Shown: piece by piece, positions 1 through 8,649 of the stretch
Layout: every line of letters starts with the position of its first letter
How positions within the stretch are numbered: the stretch's first letter is position 1
Assembly (NCBI GenBank): GCA_945900775.1
Contig: CAMDJP010000018.1
Location: forward strand, 1-48,323
Reading direction: 5' to 3'
Source: Akkermansia muciniphila
Lineage (GTDB): Bacteria; Verrucomicrobiota; Verrucomicrobiia; Limisphaerales; SIAT01
DNA length: 48,323 nt
Notes under the pieces: model-generated
Told to the model about the DNA's origin: nothing
Databases searched by the model: none
The model's input: only the letters and a program-made list of their open reading frames with translations
Made by a program: the position numbers and the translations under genes

Positions 1-541
<541 letters not shown>

Positions 542-796
542 AACGTTAGTTTGACCTAGTTGCCGGTTGTGAAACCGGCACTTGATGCTCGATTAAATAC
601 TCAAATCAAAACCCGACTAACTCGGGAATTGCTTTGAGGGCTTCAAAACTTATCGCACAATTCAATTTTCAAAGAGCAGCGGGTGTTACCACCCAAAATC
701 GCCCCATTTAGGGGACAAAAAGACTGAGCGCCGAATCTTTCACTTCAACTCGGCATCTCAGAGTTTCAGTCCGCGGTGAACCTATCGCCCACCCCG
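542..796 (-). other. rRNA operon leader between bioD and 16S
   Basis: This 255-base stretch holds no credible gene. Read on the minus strand it is the leader of the rRNA operon. It contains a boxA-like element, a perfect 8-bp hairpin at 561-580 (TGCCGGTT, loop GTGA, AACCGGCA), a 5-bp hairpin at 612-626 (CCCGA/TCGGG), another at 681-694 (GGGTG/CACCC) and a CCCC/GGGG stem near 702-714. I could not single out a convincing -35/-10 pair, so the rRNA promoter may lie here or inside the 3' end of bioD. Confidence 0.6.
666..678 (-). promoter_or_regulatory. boxA-like rRNA antitermination element
   Basis: On the minus strand this reads TGCTCTTTGAAAA, very close to the E. coli rrn boxA TGCTCTTTAACAA, and sits about 125 bases upstream of the mature 16S 5' end, where leader boxA elements usually lie. 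boxA in nascent RNA is bound by NusB-S10 to prevent premature termination. The assignment is by motif and position only. Confidence 0.65.
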
Positions 797-1570
797 TCAG
801 CCGTCAACAGGTTTATTGTCGATCAGCCCCATCTTCGGTATCGAAGACAGGGAGACAGTAGCAGCATCCCAGAACCGCACAAGAACTTTTTTAATTTTTT
901 TTGCGCTTTTTTTCACACCGGGAACGCGGCGCAGATTCCCCTTCAAAAACGGCAAAGAAAACACTCGGCTCCAGCCAATCTTCTCCTGCAAAAATGGAGC
1001 GTTGAACTGGGCCGATATATCCATTTTTGATTCGCCCATTAAAATAGACGCAAAAGTCTTTATTCCAAATACTTCTGATAAATAAATAGACATCATTGTG
1101 TGATTAATAGTGCCAAGCCTGTTCCGCCCTACAATCACCGTAGGACAGCCCAATTTCTGGATCAGATCAAGAACCGTGAAGGCCTCGCCCAAAGGCACAA
1201 AAATGCCACCCGAGCCTTCCACCAAAAGCACATCGCACTTCTTTTTTGTTGCGCGAACTTTTCGTATTACCTCGCGCAGTTGCACCTTCGGTCCGCGTCC
1301 TTTTCGAGCGGCGATCAAAGGTGCCAATGGAAGGTCGTAATAAAATGGATTCGCCTCATCGTCGCTCATTTCTCCGCGCTGCAGCGATTGCAATAAACGC
1401 ACATCATCTCGACTGCCCGAACAGAATGGCTTCATCGCCAACGCGCGCACGCCCTGTTGGCGCAAATGCGCCAAAAGCAGCGCAGTAAAAGTCGTTTTTC
1501 CGACGCCGGTATCGGTCCCCGTGATAAAGATAATGCCTGAAAATTTTCTAGGCGGCCGGATTTTTGACAT
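797..1570 (-). CDS. bioD: ATP-dependent dethiobiotin synthetase BioD
   Basis: BioD carboxylates 7,8-diaminopelargonate to dethiobiotin, the penultimate step of biotin synthesis, in the cytoplasm. The protein starts with a P-loop, GTDTGVGKTT, about 20 residues from the chosen start. It continues with the MKPFCSG motif, then LLVEGSGGIFVPLGE, the second nucleotide/DAPA-binding segment. The start chosen is the ATG at 1570 (MSKIRPP), since the ATG 12 codons upstream adds an unconserved stretch. Length is 257 residues against about 225 usual; the excess is a basic C-terminal tail (KKSAKKIKKV) with no obvious role. It lies 54 bases after gspK on the same strand, so it may be read from the gsp operon. 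No other bio gene is in the window. The gene is visibly more AT-rich than its neighbours. Confidence 0.92.
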   Translation of the reverse strand: MSKIRPPRKFSGIIFITGTDTGVGKTTFTALLLAHLRQQGVRALAMKPFCSGSRDDVRLLQSLQRGEMSDDEANPFYYDLPLAPLIAARKGRGPKVQLREVIRKVRATKKKCDVLLVEGSGGIFVPLGEAFTVLDLIQKLGCPTVIVGRNRLGTINHTMMSIYLSEVFGIKTFASILMGESKMDISAQFNAPFLQEKIGWSRVFSLPFLKGNLRRVPGVKKSAKKIKKVLVRFWDAATVSLSSIPKMGLIDNKPVDG

Positions 1571-1624
1571 GAAAAAAATTCCCTGTTGCATCCATGAATT
1601 CAGCAAGCCGCCACGATGGGAAAC

Positions 1625-2692
1625 TCACTGACGGTGGTTCACCAGAATCTTTACATCCGTCGCGCTGGATCGATGGAGAACAGCGTGCATCCGTCGCTTG
1701 CGACCTTCGAGTTCCGCTTCGACTTCCACCGCGAACGTCGCGCTTTTCACCGACAAAAGCCGCCTCACCCGCTCGATGGTTTCGCGGCCAAAACCAATCG
1801 TCGCTAGTTCTGCCACGTTTCGAAACGGCGTATCGTCCCCAGTCCCGTCCACGCCATCTGGCCCCGCACGTACGCGGAGAATCGAAATGGCCAGCGCGGC
1901 ATCAATGCCGGGAATCAACTGTAGCACCTTGTCAGAAGCGGTGTTGATGTTGATGTAGCCGGTCGACATCGGCGCGAAGAAATCGCGAAGTGACATAGGA
2001 TACCCCTTCGGTTCCTCGCCTGTAGAGCCGCCCAAAGTCACAGGCGCATTCGTGCCCCAATACATTTCCGGCGTCACGCCGCGAATGAGCAGCAACTCGC
2101 TCAAATCGTCAATCGGCCCATTCTTGGGGAGATACGGCTTAGACAGGTTCGCGTAGTAATCCATCTCCGCGCCGTTCAGACTCGAATCACTGTCGGCGTC
2201 GCGCCAATCGAGGATTGAGTCGACAATGATGTTCTTATCCGGATTCTCGACCTCCATCTGCGTGAGCGCAATTTCCAAAGCCTGACGGCCGGTAGGATGC
2301 TTCCGGTCCGCTGCCGAATTGATGTTGAAGAACCGCTCCCAATCCACGATGCGCACTGTGAAACTGCCGTTGCCTAGCTGGTTCGTGAGCGAGAAAGATT
2401 GCATCGGGCTATTCGTCACCCCTGGACCACCGGCCCAGCGCTGGTTGAGCGAATCATAGGGTTCCAGAGCGATTGTCGCCTGTTGCCCGACAAGAAACCG
2501 CGCGAACTCCACGCCTGAACGGCAGAGCCATTCTAGCTCGCGATCCCCGTCCGCCTGCCGCACGAGCACCGTCTCGACTTTCATCGACGCCGCGAACGTG
2601 CCTGCCAACGCCGCGAGCGAAACAATCACCAGCATCACGATGATGAGCGCGATTCCTGGTTTCTGGTTCTGTTTGTGCGAGACAACGTTCAC
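1625..2692 (-). CDS. gspK: Type II secretion system minor pseudopilin GspK
   Basis: GspK caps the tip of the type II secretion pseudopilus with GspI and GspJ. A short basic N-terminus (HKQNQKPGIAL) leads into one hydrophobic helix (IALIIVMLVIVSLAAL), the prepilin-like signal. It is followed by a periplasmic domain with the LEWLCRSGVEFAR region and, later, a helix-hairpin-helix-like DLSELLLIRGVTPEMYWG, a GspK hallmark. I chose the GTG at 2692 (VNVVSHKQ), 13 bases after the gspJ stop. An in-frame start at 2803 would add 37 residues wholly inside gspJ. About 355 residues, normal for GspK. Last gene of the gsp run. Confidence 0.85.
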   Translation of the reverse strand: MNVVSHKQNQKPGIALIIVMLVIVSLAALAGTFAASMKVETVLVRQADGDRELEWLCRSGVEFARFLVGQQATIALEPYDSLNQRWAGGPGVTNSPMQSFSLTNQLGNGSFTVRIVDWERFFNINSAADRKHPTGRQALEIALTQMEVENPDKNIIVDSILDWRDADSDSSLNGAEMDYYANLSKPYLPKNGPIDDLSELLLIRGVTPEMYWGTNAPVTLGGSTGEEPKGYPMSLRDFFAPMSTGYININTASDKVLQLIPGIDAALAISILRVRAGPDGVDGTGDDTPFRNVAELATIGFGRETIERVRRLLSVKSATFAVEVEAELEGRKRRMHAVLHRSSATDVKILVNHRQ

Positions 2693-2705
2693 AAAAAAGC
2701 TCAAC

Positions 2706-3506
2706 TCACGGCTGCTTCGGGGCACCAATGCCGAAAACGCCCTTCCCGAACCCACTCTTGCTCCCTCCATCCGAGTTCTCGCCGCCCTTCGATCCCGAGC
2801 CACTTTTGCTCGGAGTTCGGGACATCACCGGAGGATTGGGCGCATGCATCTCCTTCGTCACCGTGTCGGCAGCGAGGGAAACCACGCGCACCTTAAGTCC
2901 CTCTGCGGGCACCGGCGCCCCATCCGTGCGGCCCATCGCCAATTGCACGCGCATCAATTTCGGAATCTGATTCGTCGAGTCCCACTCGGTAATCCACTGG
3001 CTCACCGCGGCACTCCAGAATTCGATGTAAAACTGATCCACGTTGCCCACCAGCACCGTCGAGTGCACCCCCGCATCTCCCGCCGTAGCGAGCAACGAGG
3101 ATTGGCGCAGCACCAGTTGGTTAGCCGCACCGTCGGTGCTCGGCTCGACAGCAAAACTCACGCGCCGCGTGGATTGGCCGGCGAAAAAGCGGTTGCCCCA
3201 GAAAGTTTCCGGAAGCCGCGCCACGAAGCTCAATTCCGAAAAGGCCCCCGGCGTATCCGCGGCGAAACTATACAGCACCGCGTTCTCGGTGAAGAGCACC
3301 GCGCCGCTCAGCGCCTCCTCAATCGTGCGGAGCGTCGTCCGTTCGCGCTGGGCATCCGCCGCCGCGCGCTTGCCCGCCTCCGTGGAGCGGAGCACCTGGG
3401 TCCACGCTGCGTAAACCGCCGTAATCACCAGCGCGAAGATGCCGACGGCGACCATCACCTCCACGAGCGTAAAGGCGCGCTGCCTGTTTTTGGAGGGCGT
3501 GTTCAT
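2706..3506 (-). CDS. gspJ: Type II secretion system minor pseudopilin GspJ
   Basis: A 266-residue pseudopilin. It opens with a basic leader and a type IV prepilin peptidase site, RAFTLVEVMVAVGIFALVI, with Glu at +5 after the cleavage site, then a single N-terminal helix. The rest is a periplasmic domain with FYIEFWS typical of GspJ. The C-terminus is a Ser/Gly/Lys-rich tail (SKSGSGSKGG), likely disordered. Its ATG overlaps the gspI stop by four bases (ATGA), which implies translational coupling. Predicted role: part of the GspI-J-K tip complex in the inner membrane and periplasm. Confidence 0.87.
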   Translation of the reverse strand: MNTPSKNRQRAFTLVEVMVAVGIFALVITAVYAAWTQVLRSTEAGKRAAADAQRERTTLRTIEEALSGAVLFTENAVLYSFAADTPGAFSELSFVARLPETFWGNRFFAGQSTRRVSFAVEPSTDGAANQLVLRQSSLLATAGDAGVHSTVLVGNVDQFYIEFWSAAVSQWITEWDSTNQIPKLMRVQLAMGRTDGAPVPAEGLKVRVVSLAADTVTKEMHAPNPPVMSRTPSKSGSGSKGGENSDGGSKSGFGKGVFGIGAPKQP

Positions 3507-3892
3507 CGCGCGGTGCTATCCGGCCGATAGAGAAGGACTGACATCTTGCTCTCGATGGTCTTTTCGCCGATTGGTTCCTGTACCGTCAAATCGACTTGGT
3601 ACAGGCCGTTTGTTCCAAACAGTATCGTATCCTGCGTCCATGTGCTACCGAGGTAAAATTCGCCAAAATCGCCCATCTCCGTTCCTTCCTGGAGTGTCGT
3701 GCTGAGCGCGATTTCCGCAGCGAGATCAGCGGTGCTCGGTCGCGCCTGCTGGAATGCCTGCGCCAACCGGAGGTTCTGTGAGACCAACTCCAGCACCGCC
3801 ACTACGGCGGCAAAGAACACCGCCACCGCCACCATCACCTCCAAAAGGGTGAAGGCCCGCCGGTTCGTTCGTTGCTGCCGCATCGATTTCAT
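3503..3892 (-). CDS. gspI: Type II secretion system minor pseudopilin GspI
   Basis: A pseudopilin of about 129 residues with the N-methylation/cleavage motif RRAFTLLEVMVAVAVFFAAV soon after the start, Glu at +5 and one hydrophobic helix. The start chosen is the ATG at 3892 (MKSMRQQ). It overlaps the gspH stop as TGATG, and the longer upstream frame runs antisense-like through gspH without conservation. The second half has LVSQNLRLAQAF and a beta-rich C-terminus as in GspI. GspI nucleates the pseudopilus tip with GspJ and GspK, which follow directly. Confidence 0.86.
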   Translation of the reverse strand: MKSMRQQRTNRRAFTLLEVMVAVAVFFAAVVAVLELVSQNLRLAQAFQQARPSTADLAAEIALSTTLQEGTEMGDFGEFYLGSTWTQDTILFGTNGLYQVDLTVQEPIGEKTIESKMSVLLYRPDSTAR

Positions 3893-4434
3893 CAGTCCGG
3901 GTTCTGAATGTCCACCAGTGCCGTCGTCACCTCCAGCGAGAGTCGCCGCCGTCCGTCGCTCGATTCCAGCGTCAGGGTCAGTTCCTCGCACGTCGCATCC
4001 GGGAAAAACCGTACGCGCACCTCGCGGTCATCTTCGAACGACTGCGAGTTGGCACTGATGGAAAACTGCACCTCTTTCGGAAGGAAGACCGGCTCAGCCG
4101 CCGGCACCTCTTTGCCCGGTTCCACTACACCTTCCTCCGTTGGCTGAACCTCCACTTCCTCGACCGGTACCAGCATGAACGACCGCTCCACCAAACGCAC
4201 GACGAGGTCCACCGGACGTCTCTGCGTGATGGCCATCAGTCGGGCCGTAGAGCAGAGCGAGATAATCCCCGCCTCAGCCTGTTGCAGCTCGTTCTTGTCG
4301 AATGCGCGTACGAAGGCTGGCACGCCCACTCCGAGCGTGATCCCGATGATGAGCACCACAATCATGATCTCGACGAGGGTAAAAGCCCTCGCCCGCCGCG
4401 CGCCCGTCGTTGCTCTATCATTTGTCGTTTGCAT
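3892..4434 (-). CDS. gspH: Type II secretion system pseudopilin GspH
   Basis: A 180-residue prepilin with the leader RRARAFTLVEIMIVVLIIG and Glu at +5. The region after the helix (VPAFVRAFDKNELQQA...TARLMAITQRRPVDLVV) matches the GspH/FimT pattern. Residues about 90-120 form an acidic, Pro/Glu-rich insertion (VEEVEVQPTEEGVVEPGKE) before a normal beta-rich C-terminus. It starts 3 bases after the gspF stop and overlaps gspI by one base, so it is clearly operonic. It could also be called a general prepilin; the order F-H-I-J-K favours GspH. Confidence 0.83.
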   Translation of the reverse strand: MQTTNDRATTGARRARAFTLVEIMIVVLIIGITLGVGVPAFVRAFDKNELQQAEAGIISLCSTARLMAITQRRPVDLVVRLVERSFMLVPVEEVEVQPTEEGVVEPGKEVPAAEPVFLPKEVQFSISANSQSFEDDREVRVRFFPDATCEELTLTLESSDGRRRLSLEVTTALVDIQNPD

Positions 4435-4437
4435 TGC

Positions 4438-5733
4438 TCAACGCGCCACACTGCCAGTGATGGCGAACATCGCCGAAAGCACGCCGAACAGCAGGAATCC
4501 GACGAACACGGCGATGACAACGATTAAAACAGGCTCGATGAGCGTCGTGACGACCCGCAGCGCGACTGCGAGCTCATTCTCGTATGTCTCGGCCACATTG
4601 CGGAGCGCGCCTGGCACGTCGCCCGTCTGCTCCCCGATTTTCACCAGATCCACCATCAGCCGTGGAAAGACCTTACTGCGCTCGAGTGGTTCAGCGAGCG
4701 ATTTGCCGTCGGTCACCGCATCACGCGTGCGGGCGATGGCCTCCTTGAGCACCACGTTCGGCAGCACCTGCTCGGTGATGCGCAGGGCGGTCAGCACGGG
4801 CACGCCGTTTTGCAGCAGCGTCGCCAAGGTGCGCGCGAACTGGCTGAAGAGGCTTAAGCTTATAATCTTGCCGACAATCGGCATCCGCAGCTTGTAGGCG
4901 TCAATCTCCCGGTGCCCCTGGGGCGTCGCGCGGTAACGAACGAAAAGCCAGCCGACCGCGACTACGAACGCGATAGTCCCAGCCCAGATCACCCAGTTCG
5001 TCGCCAAATCGCCCACGGCCATCAGCATTCGCGTCGAGAGCGGCAGCGTCACCTTCATCCCTTTGAAGATATCCATGAACCGAGGGAGCATCCACGTCAT
5101 GAAAAAGATAATCATCACCACGCCGACGCCGATGACGAAGGCCGGATAGACCATCGCCGAAGTCACTTTGTGGCGTACTTCCGCGAAACGCACGTAGTGG
5201 TCTGCCAATCGCCGCAGCACCTCCACCAACGCGCCGCTCTGCTCGCCCGCGCGCACCATGCTTACGTACATCTCCGGGAAGATTAGTGGCTGCGCGCCCA
5301 TCGCCGCCGAGAGATTCTTACCCTCCGACACTTCCTTCCGCAGTTGCGCGCCCACCTCCGGCCCGATGCCTTTGGATTCCATCGAGGCCATGCTGCGCAA
5401 CGAGTCGACCAGCGGCATCCCCGCTTGCAGCAGGTTCGCCAGCTGAGTGGTGAACGTGGCCAACTCCTGAAGCGACGGCTTGCGTTTGCGATTGAAAAAC
5501 GACTGGCCCAAGGGCGAAGCTGCGGTGGACGCGGATGCAGATGAGAGGGTGACGCGATCAGTCTTTCCCGTTTTCTTTGCCGCCACCGACGCGCCGCCAC
5601 TCGCCTCCACCACCATCGGGAAGAGTCCGCGGCGGTCGAGTTGCGCTAGCACCGTTGCACGGTCAGCCAGTTCCAGCATTCCCTCCTCGACCTCGCCGGA
5701 ACGACGCCGCGCCTTGTAAGAAAACTTGGGCAT
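4438..5733 (-). CDS. gspF: Type II secretion system inner-membrane platform protein GspF
   Basis: GspF is the polytopic inner-membrane protein that couples the assembly ATPase to pseudopilus growth. The N-terminus MPKFSYKARRRSGEVEEG is canonical, followed by the small cytoplasmic N-domain and two tandem T2SSF domains. These show as ELATFTTQLANLLQAGMPLV near residue 85 and LFSQFARTLATLLQNGVPVL near 285. TM segments are VIGVGVVMIIFFMTWMLP, WVIWAGTIAFVVAVGWLFV and the C-terminal LIVVIAVFVGFLLFG. I start at the ATG at 5733 (431 residues); a GTG at 5832 would add 33 unconserved residues. First gene of the gsp operon; no gspE or gspD lies beside it. Confidence 0.88.
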   Translation of the reverse strand: MPKFSYKARRRSGEVEEGMLELADRATVLAQLDRRGLFPMVVEASGGASVAAKKTGKTDRVTLSSASASTAASPLGQSFFNRKRKPSLQELATFTTQLANLLQAGMPLVDSLRSMASMESKGIGPEVGAQLRKEVSEGKNLSAAMGAQPLIFPEMYVSMVRAGEQSGALVEVLRRLADHYVRFAEVRHKVTSAMVYPAFVIGVGVVMIIFFMTWMLPRFMDIFKGMKVTLPLSTRMLMAVGDLATNWVIWAGTIAFVVAVGWLFVRYRATPQGHREIDAYKLRMPIVGKIISLSLFSQFARTLATLLQNGVPVLTALRITEQVLPNVVLKEAIARTRDAVTDGKSLAEPLERSKVFPRLMVDLVKIGEQTGDVPGALRNVAETYENELAVALRVVTTLIEPVLIVVIAVFVGFLLFGVLSAMFAITGSVAR

Positions 5734-5889
5734 ACGAACCGCTTCGTTGATACCGTCCCGCTTCACCACTGGCGAGAGGAAACCATCTTCGCGCCGCGAA
5801 AAATCGCCTTCGAGCACCTTCGCACTCGACACACTTCGGACGCTTGCTAACCTCGCACGGTTTCAATTTCTTTTAACCAGCCTCCTCGC

Positions 5890-6939
5890 ATGAACGACCA
5901 GCCTCCCAAACACGTCGCCGAAAAGAAGCCGTTCGCCTTCACCGCCGCCAACGTCGGCCTCGCCCTGTTGCTGGGCGGTTCGGTCGTCTTCGTGCTTGGC
6001 TACTTCAAGAACGCCGCCAAAGAGGCCGACCTACCGCTGTCGCGTGAGACTGTCATTATCTTCTCCGGACTCGGTATGGCCTGTTATCTCGCCGGGCTCG
6101 TCTTCAGCATCATGGCCCTCTGCGGCATCCCGCACCACGGCCGAGCCGGACTGCTCGGCCGAGGCATCGCCGGACTCTTGCTGAACGGTGGCAGCATGCT
6201 AGCCACGACCATCTCGCTCACCCTGCTCTGGCCGGGGCTTCAGGAAGCCAAGTCCCTCAAGCAGTTCGATAACGCCGCAAACACCCTCAAGCAATCGATC
6301 CGCGACTCCATCAACCCCTCCAATGGCGCGCCAAATAGCACCGCCGCACTCGACAAGTTCATCGCCACCAGTACGGAGGCGGCCAAGAACCTCAAAGGCC
6401 CCGATGCCGTGACGATGCAGGCAGGTCTCTCCTTCTTCGCCAAGTTGAAGGTGGAGAACGACGCCTACACCCAGTCCGCCGCCGCCATGCAGAACGCCGA
6501 GGTGCTCAACGGCGAAACTCTCAAGGCCAAGGATCAAATCGCGCCGCGCCGAAAAATCGTCCAGACCTTCCTCGACGCCAACCAGCGCCTCCGTGAGTTC
6601 GTGCGCGATTCCGAGCAGCATTTCGAAGCTGAGCTGAAGACCCGTAGCGTCGTGCCCGGGGACATAGACCAGGCGCTGACCAGCTTCCGCAAAGGTGCCG
6701 CCCGCAACACTCTCGTCCTAAAGATCCGCGACAGCGACGAGCGTATCGGCAAATCCATGCTCACCGCGCTTACCCTTGTCGAGCAGCAGTGGGACCGTTG
6801 GAAGTTCGACAAAGACGCCGACAAGTTCACCTTCGAGGATGCCGCGGCGCAGAAGGAGTACGTCACCTCGGTAAAAGAAATCGAAAACGCCAGCGAAGTG
6901 CAGACTCTGCTTAAGCAACAACTGCTTGGCACCAAGTAG
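5890..6939 (+). CDS. Unknown three-TM protein with long helical C-terminal domain
   Basis: I do not recognise this 349-residue protein. It has a short cytoplasmic tail, then three hydrophobic segments: GLALLLGGSVVFVLGYF, IIFSGLGMACYLAGLVFSIM and GIAGLLLNGGSMLATTISL. A soluble, mostly helical domain of about 230 residues rich in Ala, Lys, Asp and Gln follows (SLKQFDNAANTLKQSI onward). The first part resembles small DUF4190-like membrane modules in layout only. It is divergent from gspF, with under 160 bases between the likely starts, so the two could share a regulatory region. Convergent with larE downstream (29-base gap). A role with the secretion operon would be guesswork. Confidence 0.75.
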   Translation: MNDQPPKHVAEKKPFAFTAANVGLALLLGGSVVFVLGYFKNAAKEADLPLSRETVIIFSGLGMACYLAGLVFSIMALCGIPHHGRAGLLGRGIAGLLLNGGSMLATTISLTLLWPGLQEAKSLKQFDNAANTLKQSIRDSINPSNGAPNSTAALDKFIATSTEAAKNLKGPDAVTMQAGLSFFAKLKVENDAYTQSAAAMQNAEVLNGETLKAKDQIAPRRKIVQTFLDANQRLREFVRDSEQHFEAELKTRSVVPGDIDQALTSFRKGAARNTLVLKIRDSDERIGKSMLTALTLVEQQWDRWKFDKDADKFTFEDAAAQKEYVTSVKEIENASEVQTLLKQQLLGTK

Positions 6940-6968
6940 GAGGGGGAAACCTAGATTCACCAACCGCT

Positions 6969-7838
6969 TCAAGTCGACAGAGCCTTGAATGCGATCGGCG
7001 CCGGTTCGTTCAGGCTACCCCGGCGGTAGCCCTGTAGATCGAGCGTCACGTGCGCGTAGCCGATCTTCTTCAGCGCCTCCGCCACCGGCGCGAACTTCTC
7101 CTCCGCCAACAATCGCGGCAGCTCCGTCTGGCCCAATTCAATCCGCGCCAGATGCCCCAGCTTCAGCTCGTGATGGCGCACCCGCACGTCGTGGAACCCG
7201 AGGTCGCGCAGCACATACTCCGCGCGTTCGATCATCAGCAACTTCTCCGGCGTCACCACCTCGCCGTACGGGATGCGACTGGAGAGGCAGGCCATCTGCG
7301 GCTTGTCGGCCGTCGGCAGACCCAGCTGCGCCGAAAGCTCGCGAATCTCGGCCTTCGTCAACCCCGCCTCCTTCAATGGCGCGCGCACTTGGAACTCCGC
7401 CGCCGCCTGCGCGCCCGGCCTGTGGTCGCCGACGTCGCTCGCATTCTCGCCGTAGGCAATCACGCAGAAACCCTCCGCCTTCGCTAAGGGCGCCAGCTCC
7501 GTGAACAGCTCGTGCTTGCAGAAATAACAGCGGTTGGACGGATTCGCGAGGTACTCCGCGTTGTCGAACTCCCGCGTCCGCACCACCTTCACGGGAAAAG
7601 CGAACTCCTTCGCCAACGCCAACGCCTCCTCCAGCTCGCGCCGCGGCAGGCTAGGCGAATCGGCAATCACCGCCAGCGCCCGCCCCCCAAGCTCTTCATG
7701 CGCCACCCGCGCGAGAAAGACCGAGTCCACCCCGCCCGAATAGGCGACGAGACACGATCCGTACCCGCGCAACCGCGCCCGCAAATCTTGCAGCTTCACC
7801 GCACTCACACAGGAATAGTGGCATCGCCCACCGACCAT
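6969..7838 (-). CDS. larE: ATP-dependent sulfur transferase LarE-like (PP-loop)
   Basis: LarE adenylates and sulfurates pyridinium dicarboxylate mononucleotide to build the nickel-pincer cofactor of lactate racemase and related enzymes. The PP-loop LVAYSGGVDSVFLARV lies near the start, followed by AVIADSPSLPRRELEEA and, later, KPQMACLSSRIPYG. Three cysteines stand at family positions: CYFC (about residues 104 and 107) and MAC (about 184). LarE proteins with only the last Cys sacrifice it; three-Cys forms are reported to hold an iron-sulfur cluster. The start is uncertain: ATG 7838 is chosen, with GTG at 7913 and 7808 possible. No larA, larB or larC lies in the window. Confidence 0.87.
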   Translation of the reverse strand: MVGGRCHYSCVSAVKLQDLRARLRGYGSCLVAYSGGVDSVFLARVAHEELGGRALAVIADSPSLPRRELEEALALAKEFAFPVKVVRTREFDNAEYLANPSNRCYFCKHELFTELAPLAKAEGFCVIAYGENASDVGDHRPGAQAAAEFQVRAPLKEAGLTKAEIRELSAQLGLPTADKPQMACLSSRIPYGEVVTPEKLLMIERAEYVLRDLGFHDVRVRHHELKLGHLARIELGQTELPRLLAEEKFAPVAEALKKIGYAHVTLDLQGYRRGSLNEPAPIAFKALST

Positions 7839-8098
7839 GTCGAGAGGCGCGGGTATCGAGCAGGTGGACAGTATGGAAGAAGAAATTGCGCCAACGATGC
7901 TCAAGTCATCCACAACCCCAGAATTCTTCCTTCACTCACTTTCCCTTTGCGGAGTAAAGCGAGAGCGGCTGGGAAAAGGGGTTCCGTCCGTCGTCGGGAA
8001 AGACGCACCCTTCTTGGGGCCTTGCAATCACCTTCGCTCCTCGCCTTACGAAGAGAAAAGAAAACCGCCTAGCGCACTCCGCTCAGCGCAGGGCTAGA

Positions 8099-8578
8099 CT
8101 ACGGCGCCACCGCTAAGCGTTCTTCGGCGCGTTCGCCAGACATGAGTACGCCCTGTTCTTTGTAAGGCTTGAGCATGAAATGCGTGGCCGTCGAGAGTAC
8201 ACCCGAGATAGTGGCGAGTTTCTCGGAGACGAACGTGGCGACTTCGCGCAGGTTACGACCCTCGACAATCACGAGCAGGTCATAGCCGCCGCTCATGAGA
8301 TAGCAGGAGTGTACCTCGTCATATTTGGCGATTCGATTGGCGAGCCGGTTGAAACCACCTTCGCGCTCAGGTGTAATTTTCACCTCAATCACCGCTCGCA
8401 CCGTGTCCACTCCCGCAAGTTCCTCGTGCAGGATGGCGCGGTAGCCAAGAATGACACCGCCCGCCTCGTAGTGCTTGATCTTGGCAGCGACCTCAGCCTC
8501 GGGAAGGTTGAGCATCGCGGCGAGCTGCGCTGGCTTGAGCGCAGCATTCTCGTGGAGAAGTTTCAGGAGCGCGTCCAT
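8099..8578 (-). CDS. Lrp/AsnC family transcriptional regulator
   Basis: A 159-residue regulator. A winged-helix DNA-binding half comes first (LLKLLHENAALKPAQLAAML, then EAEVAAKIKHYEAGGVILGY). A C-terminal RAM/AsnC ligand domain follows (DTVRAVIEVKI, DEVHSCYLMSGGYDLLVIVE, LSTATHFMLKPYK). Such proteins form octamers or dimers that sense amino acids or other small molecules. The C-terminal tail (MSGERAEERLAVAP) extends slightly beyond the domain. It lies between larE and ispE on the same strand, 71 bases after ispE, with no adjacent target gene that reveals its ligand. Confidence 0.9.
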   Translation of the reverse strand: MDALLKLLHENAALKPAQLAAMLNLPEAEVAAKIKHYEAGGVILGYRAILHEELAGVDTVRAVIEVKITPEREGGFNRLANRIAKYDEVHSCYLMSGGYDLLVIVEGRNLREVATFVSEKLATISGVLSTATHFMLKPYKEQGVLMSGERAEERLAVAP

Positions 8579-8649
8579 GGAGAAAGGTTAAGCACGAAGA
8601 GCGCGAATTGAACACGCTTTATTTTACGCACGGAAACGAATCGTTCCGC

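Noticed and set aside
2598..3530. 310-codon plus-strand frame over gspJ/gspK
   Set aside because: His/Arg-rich antisense frame with no domain; the minus strand has clear pseudopilin genes with overlapping starts and stops.
5734..5832. 33-residue N-terminal extension of GspF from a GTG
   Set aside because: The family N-terminus begins exactly at MPKFSYKAR, and the extension has no conserved features.
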